The position numbers were made by a program, and so were the translations under genes. The notes beneath the pieces were generated by a model. The model had not been told where the DNA came from and searched no databases. It saw only the letters and a program-made list of their open reading frames with translations. Positions 47,910 to 58,759 of a DNA stretch of 64,000 nucleotides are shown piece by piece. Within the stretch, counting starts at the first letter, position 1. Each line of letters begins with the position of its first letter. This DNA comes from Microvelia longipes (taxonomy: Eukaryota > Arthropoda > Insecta > Hemiptera > Veliidae): positions 44,945,020 through 45,009,019 of the forward strand of contig JACMZG010001870.1 of the NCBI GenBank assembly GCA_018340805.1, in the 5' to 3' direction.

Positions 47910-49120
47910 TCATGGTTATAGTCAGTTGACAGTGGGAGAAAATACTGTAGAGGAACCAATGAACTTGATCAGATAAAATAGTAGGATTGTTCGGCACACG
48001 AACTGAAGTACACTACTCTACTCTGCACTATTCTTACTTATACTAAAATTATTAAATTTCATTAATTTTAGACAGAACTTTATTTTACTCTACTTTACTG
48101 GGGGTTTTAAGAAGAGTAAACTGTGCAGTTTTGAAAAGGATTTTTCTTATCCAAGATTTGTTATGAAACTCAGTGTGGCAGTTTGAAGTAGAATCAAAGA
48201 AGTGCCTGTAGTTCACAGTTCAAGTTACTCAAGTGCCGTGATTCTTAAACTTTGTTTGTCATGACCCCTGTCTGGACATAACAATTTTTAGCGACCCCCC
48301 CTCCCTGTATGTATAATGTAATCTTATACATACAGACCATATATATATTTTTTTCTATTTATACGTATCTTAAATTGGGTCACTAAGTTATGTGGAAAAT
48401 CAAATCATGGTATATCTGGTTTTCCAGATCAAATCATGGTTTTCCAATCAGATTCAAATCATGGTTTTCCTCACGCGGTGTCAAATATTTGAGTTACAGA
48501 CAAATTTACCTTTTTACAGACAAATAGTTTCTGGTTTTAAACTCTGAATAGTCATTGTCATATTTGAGTTTAATAAAGTTAGCAGCATTAGTTCATAATT
48601 TCATCAGTAAAAGGTAACCCCTTGTAACATTTATATTTCCACGCTGTCCCCTAAACTAGGGTAATTAATTATGACATAGTTGGTAGCAGTGCGTTCCCAC
48701 CTTGAATTATTGGGCGGGAAACAATTAGAGCCCAGAGATCTCCCGTTATCCGATCTTTGAAAACTAATAGATACACCATAGTGTGTCATCACCTCTACTA
48801 AATATCCTTGAACAAAACCCTGATCCTTTTACCTACACCTTGTTCTTTTAACTGTTCCTTTCACCTGGTCCTTCCTCAACATTGTATTTGACTGAATGTT
48901 CTACTTAGATTGCAATTTGGTTAATTTTTACTTTGTTCAATCTGTACTTTATTTATAATATTGAGCATTTAATCAACTTGTCAGTCAAGTGACTCTTTAA
49001 GCTTTAATGTATATTTTGTATTTATTAAGTTTTTTATTATTTTTAGCTTTAATTCTATTTGTAGCATTCCAATCATTCTTAAATTATTGATATTATTTTT
49101 ATTGCTTGTTTATATTAAAA
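47910..49120. other. Intergenic, between cassettes 2 and 3
   Basis: AT-rich. An M2 end-like segment at 47910-47990 ('ggttatagtcagttgacag'), otherwise no recognisable feature. Confidence 0.4.
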
Positions 49121-49127
49121 TTTTACT

Positions 49128-49240
<113 letters not shown>

Positions 49241-49575
49241 TGGTTAATATGTCGTATTAAAGTGTAAATCTATTTATATGAAGAGTAAATATTTATGGCT
49301 AGCACTGCCCTTTAAAATTCATTTAATTCAGAGTCAATTTTTGTTTACTGTTCTGTGGTAGGTTTTTTTTAAAAGCCCCTGTTAAATAATTTTCCAGCCT
49401 TTGGAGAACTTTGAGTGTCATATTCATGCTCTGCATTAAATGCATTTACTAGTTTGTAACACCTGTTGGCTGTTATTTTAAATTGCATGACTCATTAATA
49501 AGTTTCATAATACAATAATATAATTAATCATCATATTATTTTATAATACTGTATCATCAGTTTTTACAATACTTA

Positions 49576-49815
49576 CTTGGTGGTGTAGTGGTTAGAGCGT
49601 GTGACTGCCACCTAGACAATCTGGGTTCAATCCCGTTCGGGGCCTGTAGGATTTCCATGCAAGGGATAGAAATCCTTTTCGGTGCTGCCCTTTGAGAGGG
49701 ACATGAAGCTGGTGGCTCTGATCCTGTGGGATGTCAGGTACTTCCCTAACAGGAAAAGGGATCTGCAAACACTGAATGAACCTGGGTTTAGACAAAATTT
49801 TGAACCCCCAATAGT
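49576..49815 (+). mobile_element. SINE S2 with tRNA-like head
   Basis: 'ggtggtgtagtggttagagc' supplies an A box and 'gggttcaatcccg' a B box, then the S2 body 'atgcaagggatagaaatcct', 'acatgaagctggtggctctg' and 'tgaacctgggtttagacaaa'. It is followed by a (TA)n array (49834-49905). Head arrangement fits a tRNA-derived SINE. Confidence 0.8.
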
Positions 49816-49826
49816 AGTTTTGTATC

Positions 49827-49833
<7 letters not shown>

Positions 49834-49910
<77 letters not shown>

Positions 49911-49935
49911 GTATTTGTGTGTGTGTGTGTGTGTT
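49834..49935. repeat. (TA)n then (TG)n microsatellite
   Basis: Simple repeat directly 3' of the S2 SINE. Confidence 0.93.
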
Positions 49936-50128
49936 TCTACCTTATGGTTTTGAGAGCAGAAAAGCCTCAACGGTAGGACACCTTTTGCTTCTGATCCATT
50001 TTATAGGCATTTGAAACGTTACATTTCAAGTAGTATAATATCTATTTATTTTATTTTAAAAGGACATCATAACATTTATTCATTTGTAATTTATATATGT
50101 AATTAAAGTTTTTTCTCTGTTATTTTTA

Positions 50129-50531
50129 CAGTCTATCGTTTAGTTTAAAAATCCCCAAGGTCATAAGCATTTTGGGGATTGACCAAATCAGACAAGCTGC
50201 TGCCAACCTCTCACTTAAAAGAGAAAAAATCCCTACCACAATAACCGCTGTAGGGAAAAAACCTTCTTCCGGCAATCGTTCTCTTTGTTTGTGGTTCTTT
50301 TTTGTTTACATCGTTTTGAAAACTACTTTCAAATTAATCTTAAAAATTATATTTTAAAATTAAAATACACAAAAGAAATGTAAAAAAAAAACATCGCCGA
50401 GAAAATACGGGTAAAATAACCTGATTTGTTTACATAGTTTTTCCCGCTCCTTTCTTGCAGGGATTTTTTTTCTTAAGAATCAGTGGTGTCTAAACTGACC
50501 TGTCAAAATTTTTAAACTAAATGATGGATTG
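50129..50531 (+). mobile_element. MITE M1, copy 4
   Basis: 403 bp, TA flanks (50127-50128, 50532-50533), inverted-repeat ends, about 95% similar to copy 3 by eye. The 61-codon ORF inside is fortuitous. Confidence 0.92.
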
Positions 50532-50539
50532 TATTTATT

Positions 50540-51120
50540 ATTATTTATTTTATATTCTTTTATTATTATTAAATGTATTATTATTTTTAATGCATTTGCT
50601 TTGAAGATTTACTTTTTGGTATGCTTAACGTCATAGGTTCATTTTAGTGTTTTCATTCTCCTGAATATTAACTTAATTGATATGACTTGTTAATCTCAAT
50701 TTTAATTTATTTACGAATCTTATGAATTGATTTTTATCAATTATTACTTAGTTATTTTATTTCATTTTTCATGATTTGTTATACTGTTAATTTTTGTTAG
50801 TTCAAGTTTAGGCTATTTATTTATAAAAATTAATATGATTTACTGTATATATTTGTATATTTGAAATGAAATAAATGTTTAATTTAATTTATAAATATTT
50901 AAATAATTAAAATTTCTTTGTTAAGAGGAATGTATTTTTAATGCTATTAAAATGTGCTGTTTTTTTTAGAAAAAAGTATATTAAAATTTTTCCAGAAAAT
51001 GTGTTTATAGATCTACAAGGTTCTTTTAGTAAAGTAGGAAATTTGAATTAAAGAACTAGATATTGTTGGATTGTCATAAGCACTATGTAATGTTACTATC
51101 ATGATTTAAAGTAATTTGTA
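50540..51120. other. Intergenic AT-rich DNA
   Basis: No feature recognised. Confidence 0.4.
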
Positions 51121-51124
51121 TTTT

Positions 51125-51665
51125 TATGGTACTTACCATTACATGTATTTTACGTATTGTTATAGTATGTACCATTACATTTGTATCATGTATTTGTTGT
51201 AGTATGTTCCGAGGAATTTTTATTGTGTATTGTTATGGTATTACCATTACATATTTATTATGTATTGTTATGGTATTACCGTTACATATGTATTATGATT
51301 TGTTGGTATGTACCATTACATATTTAATATGTATTGTTATGGTAGTAACGTTACATATGTATTACCTTATGTTACGTTGGTATGTACCATTACATATGTA
51401 ATATGTATTGTTACATATGATAGTAACGTTACATATGTATTACCATATGTTATGTTGGTATGTACCATTACATATGTAATATGTATTGTTACATATGATA
51501 GTAACGTTAATATGTATTACCATATGTTATGTTGGTATGTACCATTACATATGTAATATGTATTGTTATGGTAGTAACGTTACATATGAATTATCATATG
51601 TTACTTTGCTGTGTACCATTACATATGTAATATGTTGTACTTTTTCATATGTATTATGTATTGCT
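51125..51665. repeat. Minisatellite of 'accattacatatgtaatatg' type units
   Basis: Nested repeats of about 40 and 80 bp built from 'gttatggtagtaacgttac' and 'atatgtattaccatatgtta'. The three ORFs over it are repeat translations. Confidence 0.88.
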
Positions 51666-51677
51666 ATCATATTACCA

Positions 51678-52135
51678 TCAGTAACTGACTCATTGTCTTG
51701 AAGTTTGCAGCTCACGCCTAGTCAGTAACTGTGTCTTTGTCTTAAGTTTTGTAACTCACTCGTACTCAGTAACTACTCATTGTCTTGAAGTTTGTATCTC
51801 ACGCCTAGTCAGTAACTGTGTCTGTGTCTTAAGCTTTATATCTTACTCCTACTCAGTAACTGACTCTTTGTCTTAAGCTGTGTATCTCACTCCTACTCAG
51901 TAACTGACTCTTTGTCTTAAGCTGTATCTCACTCCTACTCAGTAACTGACTCTTTGTCCTAAGCTTTGTATCTCACTCCTACTCAGTAACTGACTCTTTA
52001 TCTTAAGTTTTGTAGCTTACTCCAATCTTAAATTTTGTATCAGACTCCTATTCAGTAACTGACAGTATGTCAAAAAGTTTGTACATCATTCCTACTCAGG
52101 AACTGACTCTTTGTCTTTAGGTTTGATTCTATTTA
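51678..52135. repeat. ~44-bp minisatellite, about ten units
   Basis: Unit 'ctcactcctactcagtaact' + 'gactctttgtcttaagcttt' + 'gtat'. No coding meaning. Confidence 0.9.
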
Positions 52136-52359
52136 AATAATGTAATCACTGCCTTCTGGCTCTTTTCTTCCCTGCTCCACTTTTTAATATTTTTGAATTT
52201 AGCTGGTTCTGCTATTGATTTACTTAATTATTATTTTTTTATACATAAAATTTTATTTCTATAAATTCTGAGGAATCAAACGTTAAATTTACTTTGTGAA
52301 ATTAGTAAGTGCACCAAAATTCTATTAATGGTAAGTACTAAGTATATATTTTTTTTCTG

Positions 52360-52625
52360 AGTTCGGGAGTTTAGGTTCACTTTATTTTCCCTGTTGTACA
52401 GAACAGGGAATGTAAAATTTGTATCCACTGTATAGAAATGAGTTTATTGTACGGCGTACTAAAAAGTTTTTTTGTACAGCTGGGAGTTCATCTATTTGCC
52501 ACAAGGAGCACTGAAGACCACATTCTTGTTGTCATTCAGCCATTGTTTCTCAAGATGGATAAACTTTTAACAGTATATCCTTTTTTTGTTATTTATTTCT
52601 CATTTCTTCACAATCAAAATTAAAT
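52360..52625 (+). repeat. Repeat R6, copy 2 (upstream of cassette 3)
   Basis: Homologous to the 19440-19640 segment inside MED25 intron 9 (see there). It lies about 1.2 kb upstream of cassette 3. Confidence 0.6.
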
Positions 52626-53029
52626 GTATTTTGTAAATGTTATTTATTTTATGATTACTCAATATAGCAAGTAGGCACTATAAAAGGAAGAAAAAAATCC
52701 AGATTTTTGGCTCATTTGGTGCAGCCATATTGTCGCAGTATTTTAAAAAATGTGATTTTTCTACATTTCTTTATCTACAAAAATGGCTGTATCTAAAATT
52801 CTGCGTAGGGTATTGTTCTCATTTTGATGGTGTTTGAAAGCCTAAACTTCGCCCTTTTAAATAATTTCTGCATACTTTTGGATAATTAGTTGCAAGTCTT
52901 TATTATGAGCAAATATAAAATAAAAATGCTAATATCTCAAAAATCCAATTTTTAAAAATTAAAAAAAAAAATCTAAAAAGAGCTTAAACTGTTAGTAAAA
53001 TGTCCACAAAGTTTCATTTTGGGACCCCC

Positions 53030-53258
53030 ATGGGATTGGACACAGTAGCACATAATGTGTGTCAAGGTATGTCAAACTGCAAAAAAGTTAAGATTTATCA
53101 CATAATCATTAATAATAGACTTATTTGACTAACTGTAAAAAAGCCACTGTTTTTGAAATTTCTGTTAATGATTATGTGATAAATCTTAACTTTTTTACAG
53201 TTTGACATACCTTGACACACGTTATGTGCTACTGTGTTCAATCCCATGGTGGGTGGAA
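53030..53258. mobile_element. Foldback element FB7
   Basis: Arms of about 88 bp: 'catgggattggacacagtag', 'tgtcaaggtatgtcaaactg', 'ttaagatttatcacataatc' on the left and their inverse on the right (53168-53255), around a ~50-bp loop. Confidence 0.88.
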
Positions 53259-53339
53259 AAGTTCTGAGGTACCCTTTAACTAATATTAGCTGTTAATAAT
53301 CAGTACTTTAAGATAAACATCAAACTCAATTTACATTTT

Positions 53340-53700
53340 TTTTCTAGACTGTTTATAATTTGAAGTTTAATAACTAGTTTTTAGGGAGTAAAAAGTGTTA
53401 TCTATATTTAGAGTTAGAGTACCTAAATCTTATTAGATGGGGGTATTTTTCCATTTTTATCGGGAGCATCATCCCCTAAATTTATAAGGGGGACATCCCT
53501 TATTTTAAGAGGGGAGGTGGTGGTTTCCCTTCAATTTATTAGGGGGATACAACCAAAATAATTGTTTATTGTTAAAATTTGTCAAATTACCTCTCTCGGC
53601 TTCTCCTTTAGAGTAAATTTCGTAACTTCCTTGGTTTTGCCTCGGGAGTTAAGTACATTAATCTCTCGGCTGTCTCCTTAAGAACCAACTTATTGCTCAG
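53340..53700. repeat. Interspersed repeat R2, copy 3
   Basis: 'ctagtttttagggagtaaaa' through 'ggttttgcctcgggagttaa' as in 37580-38230. Confidence 0.6.
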
Positions 53701-53827
53701 GGAAATAATAGCATTTCTAACTTCCTTAATAACTATTATTAGTGGTGTTTTGATAAAGCCACTACTTAATTACATAAGTAGGCCCCTCCTTGTTCCTAGT
53801 TATTAAAATTTTTGTTTTATCTTGCAG

Positions 53828-53922
53828 GTTGGTGGGACTCGAAAGACTCTCTTAACATGATGGACTCCAGCTCCCTGGCCTGGATGTGGAATGTCCAGCC
53901 TTCTTTTACTCCTGTTACCGAG
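53828..53922 (+). CDS. Cassette 3 exon A ('GWWD' exon)
   Basis: Reads (G)WWDSKDSLNMMDSSSLAWMW, then NVQPSFTPVTE. Acceptor cttgcag, donor gtaaag; entry phase 1, exit phase 0. Followed 24 nt downstream by a G-rich tract. Confidence 0.8.
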
Positions 53923-55701
53923 GTAAAGTTAAATTTGTTTTTTTTTGGGGGGGGGGGTGTGCGAGCTGGGGGAGGGGGGGGGGGCAAATTTGTTTATGCT
54001 AAAGTAATGTATCAACCAAGTAGGAAAACAAATGTGATTTTTATCAGACATGGCTGTAGTTCTCATTTTGTCCACCAGAGAGTAGGCTTCTATTTTGCTA
54101 TAGGCGCAGCCGTCTTGTTTTACCCCTGTAAATGCAATCAAACTACAGTCGGACCTCCATATAACAAACTTCTATACAACGAAAGTCTCTATGTAACGAA
54201 TTTTTTTACGATCCCTTGAATTTTGTGTTTAAAAGTGTTTCTATTTAACGAGAAAAAATTCTATATAACGAACAAAATTTCCAGAAATAAAGACAAAGAC
54301 AAGACCCGCAAACTTTCAAGGAATTAACCAAAACGGCACTTCTGTTTTTCTGTAATTTCCCAGAACAATTATTTATTGATTCTCGCCCTGCCTTATTTAA
54401 TTTTTCGTACTCTTTCTTTACAATTTTCTATGAAATTAGGATTAACACAGCATAGAGCTAAAAATCTTTCAGTTTTAATTTGGTATTCGGTCTGACCAGT
54501 TCGTTTGTTAAACTTTTTATTTGTTTGTAAATCGAGTTTATTAAAATGTCAAAACGGAAATCGCTGTCCCTTTCTGAAAAAATCAATTTATTAAAAGATT
54601 CTGACGATGGATTCAAAAACAAAGACTTGTCTCTGAAGTATAAAATCGCTCCTAGTTCTATATCAACAATTTTAAAAAATCGGGAATCTATACTTAGGTT
54701 ATACGAAACGAGTGGCGATTTAAAAAAAAGTTCTCGAGTATGCAAGTACGGAGACATTGATGACGCAATTTTACAGTGGGTGACAATGTTAAGGGACAAA
54801 AATATGCCTGGGACAGGACCGCTAATAAAAGAAAAAGCTGGTGAATATGCAACTGCGAGGTTATTATTCATCCTATATATCCATTAAAATATCATAAAAT
54901 AGTACAGAGTTATTTTTTTTTCAATTTCTATACAACGAAATTTCTATATTACAAATTTTTTCACTTGAACCTTTAAGTTCGTTATATAGAGGTCCGACTG
55001 TATTCACAATACACATCATTTTGGTTTTTATACCGTTTCTTTTTACATTTTTATCATCAATTTTTGTAATTTGAATAAGAAATATCTTTTGTCGCATCCG
55101 ATTGAGGTTTAAGTGATTAGGTTTGTTTAAATTACTTGAAATGAGTGTCTTATTATTATAACTCTCTTTTTTAGTGTTATGCTAGAGAGTTGAAACTTTG
55201 TAATCAAGTCAGTCCATAGGTGTAGTTGTGCTGTACGGGAAATATTTTTTATGACGTCATTAACCCGCAATAATGACTAAGCAAAAATTATGTTGTAATG
55301 TACCCCTTACCCAATTTTTTGTTTTTTTTTTTATTTGACATATAATAAGCTTTTGGAAATTAGCTTTTGTCATTGCAATATGCCACTTATATAAACTAGT
55401 AATATGACAAAGTAATATAGGACAACAGTCTTTTGGCCAGAAAGCAGCTACAGGGAGACGTGGTGTCTGCCAAGCAGCCTCCGTGGCCGAGGTGGTTAAG
55501 GCGTTAGTCTTTACACTGACCTTTGACCCCCACGGAGGTCTGGGGTTCGCATCCCAGGTTACGCTCTCAGTTTAGAGAAGATTATTGTTTAGATAAATTA
55601 TCGCCAACTTTAGAATACACTTTGAGCGTAACGGTTGCTACTACCACCCGAGGCGGTTTCCGCAGGGGTTATCCCTGATGAGCCGCAAGGCTCTAAACGG
55701 G

Positions 55702-55738
<37 letters not shown>

Positions 55739-57706
55739 CCGCAATAATGACTAAGTAAAAATGACGAAAAATCATAAAACATGAAAAAATGTTGTAATGT
55801 ACCCCTTACTCAATTTTTTATTATTTTATTTGACATAGAATAAGCCTTTGGAAATTATCTTTTGTCATGCCACTTATATAAACTAGTAATATGACAAAGT
55901 AATATAGGACAACAGCCTTTTGGCCAGAAAGAGGCTACAGGGAGACGTGGTGTCTGCCAAGCAGCCAAGTGGCAGAAAACTTCTTGTTTTCTGTCATAGT
56001 AAATTTAGGTCATACTTGAGCCAATATAAATTTTCCTGTTGACTTTTCAGAATCTCTGAAAACTTTTGACTTTATATTACTATAATTTATAATTTTCTTT
56101 ATTTAAACTATTAAAGCAATAATTTCATGGCATGGAATAAATAATTAACAAAATAGTTATTGGACTGTTAAGAATTAAAATTCTAGGTTAATTAATGGTC
56201 CTGTAGAATTTTTTTATTTAAATAAACATTAATTACAGACAATAATAAATAAAACATTCATTAATTAACCTGGAATAAATAGTTATTAACTTACTAGGAG
56301 AGAAAAATGAGTCTTTTTTTCCCTGAGTGTTCAAGTTAATTCATGAGGCCCGTGGCCGAGGGAAATATGTTATTTAAATCCTGAGGCTTGCTGAAGGTTT
56401 CCTTTTGTTGGTTCCCGAGGCGCAGCCGAGGTTTCAAGTTAAATGCTCGGGAGCAACAACTTGTTTCTCCCGTGGTAAGTTTAAGATTTTACCTTCAAGA
56501 GGGAGAAAATAAAACTTTATTTTACATTAACACAAATTATAGACATAAAGATACAATTTTTTGAAATAAAGAATTTTAAAAAAAAGTAGGAGCACTTGTT
56601 TGTTTATGTTTTTAACCAAATATCAAGTTTTAAAAAGCACGGTATGCTTTATTATACATTTTTTTTTTTTGTCAAAGGCAATAATTCATTTAAAACAGCC
56701 TGTGTCTCTTAAGCTGTGAAGCTTAAAAGCTCATCGATATCTACAATTTTGTCCATTCTTTTAGTTTCTTTTTAATTAAAAAAACACTTAATTTAAGAAG
56801 CTTAACAGGCTTTGAACCAAATTAAGGTCATCATCAGCACCAGTGCAAAAGAAGAAAAGTATATAAAAGTTTAGATTCTTCAATTGTGACTGAAGATATA
56901 CTGTTTAATTAAGTATCATTGAGTGTAGAGATTTTTCATTTATTATTACAGACCTAATTGTTTGTTGTAGCTATTTGCTGAGAGACAGACTATATGGAGA
57001 GGCATTCTGGAATGGATAGAGAAGAATCCCAATGGTCCTCAGAAGTTCAGGCATGTACCGTTTCAGGTTTCCTCCCTAGTCAAAGATGGCTTTCCTGAAG
57101 TGTAAGTTTCTCTAGTAAATTAAATAAAAATACCAAAGACAAAGTAACAAACACTGATGGGAGCTTGAATGAGAAGTAATACTCAAAAATTTGGTATGGG
57201 GTACTTAAAAACTTTCCTTATCACATTAGAATTGCTAAGCTCATCAAAACTTAAAATTACCAAACTTATACAGCAATATATCTTCAGACTTGCTTCCCTC
57301 ATCCTCAAGGTAGTAAATACATTAGTTTCACTCCAGCGGTCACCATCCTGGAATTGACCTCGCTTGGTGCTGCTTAACTTTATTTATACTTATTTATTAC
57401 ATCAAGAGATACACTTGTACCATATTTCATCTCAATTAGAATATTAACTTGTACAAGTCATTCGATAAAAACTAAACTCATGCTGAAAATAAGATGAAAC
57501 TTGGTACGTATGTTGGTATTATACATGGCTACATGCATGCTGAATCTCAAATTGATCGCAACATTTTTCCCGTGTTTTATGATTTTTTCAAAATATTTTA
57601 ATGACCATAAATACACTGGGAATTATGATGATAAAGACACACACATACCGACAGACAACCTTGTTTACAATCATTTTAGAATAGTTCATTGCAAATGGGC
57701 TATCTG

Positions 57707-57768
<62 letters not shown>

Positions 57769-57947
57769 TTGTTCATGTTGATAGGAAAGGAGATTACTGG
57801 CCCGAGAAGCTGAACATGAGACTTATGCCTATAAAACTTTTTGGCTACATCATAGACAGTGCATTGAGCAACTCTAAAACAGTTCTTCTTCTCCCCATGG
57901 CCTGTGAATCATTGGATGCTTTGACTATTACTATGAGTTCTGGATTT
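53828..57947 (+). CDS. ACID/PTOV-domain cassette 3 (MED25-derived), three exons found, 3' exon missing
   Basis: Exons 53828-53922, 56971-57101 and 57785-57947 join in frame with the same phases as cassette 2 exons A-C and MED25 exons 9-11, and the same 131- and 163-nt B and C lengths as cassette 2. Exon B is closest to MED25 (ERQTIW-G-LEWIEK). Exon C has 33 of 54 identities with MED25 by my count. The expected exon D (AGCVHF...) is not in the 6 kb downstream. A 10-N gap at 59195-59204 may hide it, or the copy is incomplete. Frames are open with no stop, which argues against an old pseudogene. No initiator exon is seen. Confidence 0.82.
53947..53984 (+). promoter_or_regulatory. Intronic G-rich tract with G-quadruplex potential next to a splice donor
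   Basis: Runs of 11, 5 and 11 G separated by short spacers, starting 24 nt after the cassette 3 exon A donor. It can supply four or more GGG tracts. G runs near donors are known hnRNP H/F-type splicing elements; a role here is inferred. Homopolymer length may be misread. Confidence 0.5.
54144..55002 (+). mobile_element. pogo/Tigger-type DNA transposon, internally deleted, in cassette 3 intron A-B
   Basis: Terminal inverted repeats 'cagtcggacctccatataac' and (inverse) 'cagtcggacctctatataac' bound 54146-55000, flanked by TA duplications (54144-54145, 55001-55002). The remaining 855 bp keep the N-terminal DNA-binding ORF but no DDE/D catalytic region, so the element cannot move by itself. Confidence 0.9.
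54546..54887 (+). CDS. Truncated pogo/Tigger transposase, CENP-B-type DNA-binding domain only (113 aa)
   Basis: Residues 1-55 form a pipsqueak/CENP-B N-terminal helix-turn-helix (SLSEKINLLKD... NKDLSLKYKIAPSSISTIL). Residues ~70-105 begin the Tc5/CENP-B second HTH (DDAILQWVTMLRDKNMPGTG then PLIKEKAGEYA). It then runs off into 'TARLLFILYIH' and stops, where the internal deletion begins. The frame is intact. The antisense ORF 54458-54871 is a shadow. A domestic repressor role is possible but unsupported. Confidence 0.8.
   Translation: MSKRKSLSLSEKINLLKDSDDGFKNKDLSLKYKIAPSSISTILKNRESILRLYETSGDLKKSSRVCKYGDIDDAILQWVTMLRDKNMPGTGPLIKEKAGEYATARLLFILYIH
55262..55975. repeat. Direct duplication (A-SINE-A) of a ~220-bp segment
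   Basis: The block from 'aacccgcaataatgactaag' to 'gtctgccaagcagcc' occurs at about 55262-55477 and again at about 55736-55965, with the S1 SINE between. The two copies are over 90% alike by eye, suggesting a recent tandem duplication. Confidence 0.8.
55478..55735 (+). mobile_element. tRNA-related SINE S1, best full-length copy
   Basis: Head 'cctccgtggccgaggtggtt' (A box tggccgaggtgg) and 'ggggttcgcatcccaggtta' (B box ggttcgcatcc), SINE body with 'accacccgaggcggtttccg' and 'gatgagccgcaaggctctaa', (ATT)12-like tail. ~255 bp. Use this copy as the family reference. Confidence 0.93.
56000..56300. other. AT-rich intron sequence of cassette 3 (A-B)
   Basis: Nothing recognised. Confidence 0.4.
56310..56520. 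repeat. Interspersed repeat R2, copy 4
   Basis: 'gaggcccgtggccgaggga', 'ggttcccgaggcgcagccga' and 'gctcgggagcaacaacttg' belong to the R2 motif set. Confidence 0.55.
56790..56890 (-). repeat. Foldback arm fragment with hammerhead-like block
   Basis: On the minus strand 'ctgatgatgaccttaatttg' + 'gttcaaagcc' (56837 to 56809), matching the arm core of FB2. Confidence 0.55.
56971..57101 (+). CDS. Cassette 3 exon B (ACID, first part)
   Basis: Reads LFAERQTIWRGILEWIEKNP, then ...KFRHVPFQVSSLVKDGFPE. Very close to MED25 exon 10 over the 'ERQTIW.G.LEWIEK' and 'RHVP.QVS' blocks. 131 nt, entry phase 0, exit phase 2, donor gtaagt. Confidence 0.95.
57180..57680 (-). repeat. R1 copy, minus strand (cassette 3 intron B-C)
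   Basis: Inverse of R1 blocks, e.g. 'ttggtatggggtacttaaa', 'ctcgcttggtgctgcttaac', 'atacatggctacatgcatgc'. Confidence 0.65.
57707..57768. repeat. (AT)n microsatellite just before cassette 3 exon C
   Basis: About 30 AT repeats ending 17 bp before the exon C acceptor, where a polypyrimidine tract would normally sit. Confidence 0.93.
57785..57947 (+). CDS. Cassette 3 exon C (ACID, middle)
   Basis: Reads KGDYWPEKLNMRLMPIKLFG, then ...[20 protein letters not shown] and ITMSSGF. 163 nt, same phases as MED25 exon 11. The core 'QLMP' becomes 'RLMP' and 'LFHP' becomes 'LLLP', so the binding surface has diverged. Confidence 0.95.
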
Positions 57948-58296
57948 GTAAGTATATAGGCTTTAGTTTGCGTTACTAGTTTAGTTTGCTCTATTCTAGA
58001 AGGGAGAAAAAGCTAACTTTCTGTCCTTGTCTTTAGGAAGGAAACAATTATTTGTAAAAATGAGGGATATTATAAATCGAAGGCGATATTAATTTATTCT
58101 CCTCCCTATTCTTTTGCACAAATGGTTTGGACACATGCCTTATAATGTAAAGATTTAATATTTTAATCTACCTTTTTTACTGTTAGCGAATTTTTTTACT
58201 AAAAGGTAAGATTTATTTAAAATTTTAAGAACACATTAAACATTTAAAGAATAAACTAATGAATTTTTATGTTTATTGGTATTTAAAGGAAACAGG

Positions 58297-58390
58297 AAAA
58301 GAGTCTCTCCACAAAAACATTATTTTTTGTAAAGAGCTTTTAACCTAATATGAGGCCATCATCAGTGCTTATACAAAGAATGAAAACCAT
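58297..58390 (-). repeat. Foldback arm fragment with hammerhead-like block
   Basis: 'aagagtctctccacaaaaac' matches the FB3 left end. On the minus strand 'ctgatgatggcctcatatta' + 'ggttaaaagc' lies at 58364 to 58335. Confidence 0.6.
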
Positions 58391-58487
58391 ATAAAATATT
58401 ATTAGTAAAAAAAAGAAAGTAGTTTAAATAACAAAGTTAAAACTGTAAAACAAATCTAATATAATAGTATTGACCAAACTATTTAAA

Positions 58488-58692
58488 CAAGATAATTTTA
58501 TTTGGTAATGGTCAGATAGGTATAAAAACACAAAATTTGAGCTTTCGGCCGTAAATTAGGCTTTTCAGAAGTAGTTTTATTCCAAACTGTAGTTTGGAAT
58601 AAAACTCCTTCTGAAGAAGGCCTAATTTACAGCTAAAGCTCAAATTTGTGTTTTTATATCTATCTGACCATTACCTCATAAAATTATCTTGA
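58488..58692. mobile_element. Foldback element FB8 (205-bp palindrome)
   Basis: Arms 'caagataattttat-tgg-aatggtcagata' and inverse, centre 'ccaaactgtagtttgg' near 58588. The arms carry 'ctgaagaaggcctaatttac' + 'agctaaagc' (+, 58611-58639) and its mate on the other strand (58542-58568). Confidence 0.88.
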
Positions 58693-58759
58693 GTAAAACC
58701 AATATTAAGTAAATATGAAACAAAATTACCAGATATAACATAAATAAAAAATGGCTAAG

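Noticed and set aside
54458..54871. 137-codon minus ORF
   Set aside because: Antisense of the pogo DNA-binding ORF; no domain of its own.
55478..55570. Functional tRNA gene
   Set aside because: A and B boxes are present but the body and (ATT)n tail are repeated at seven or so sites; this is a SINE head, not a foldable tRNA gene.
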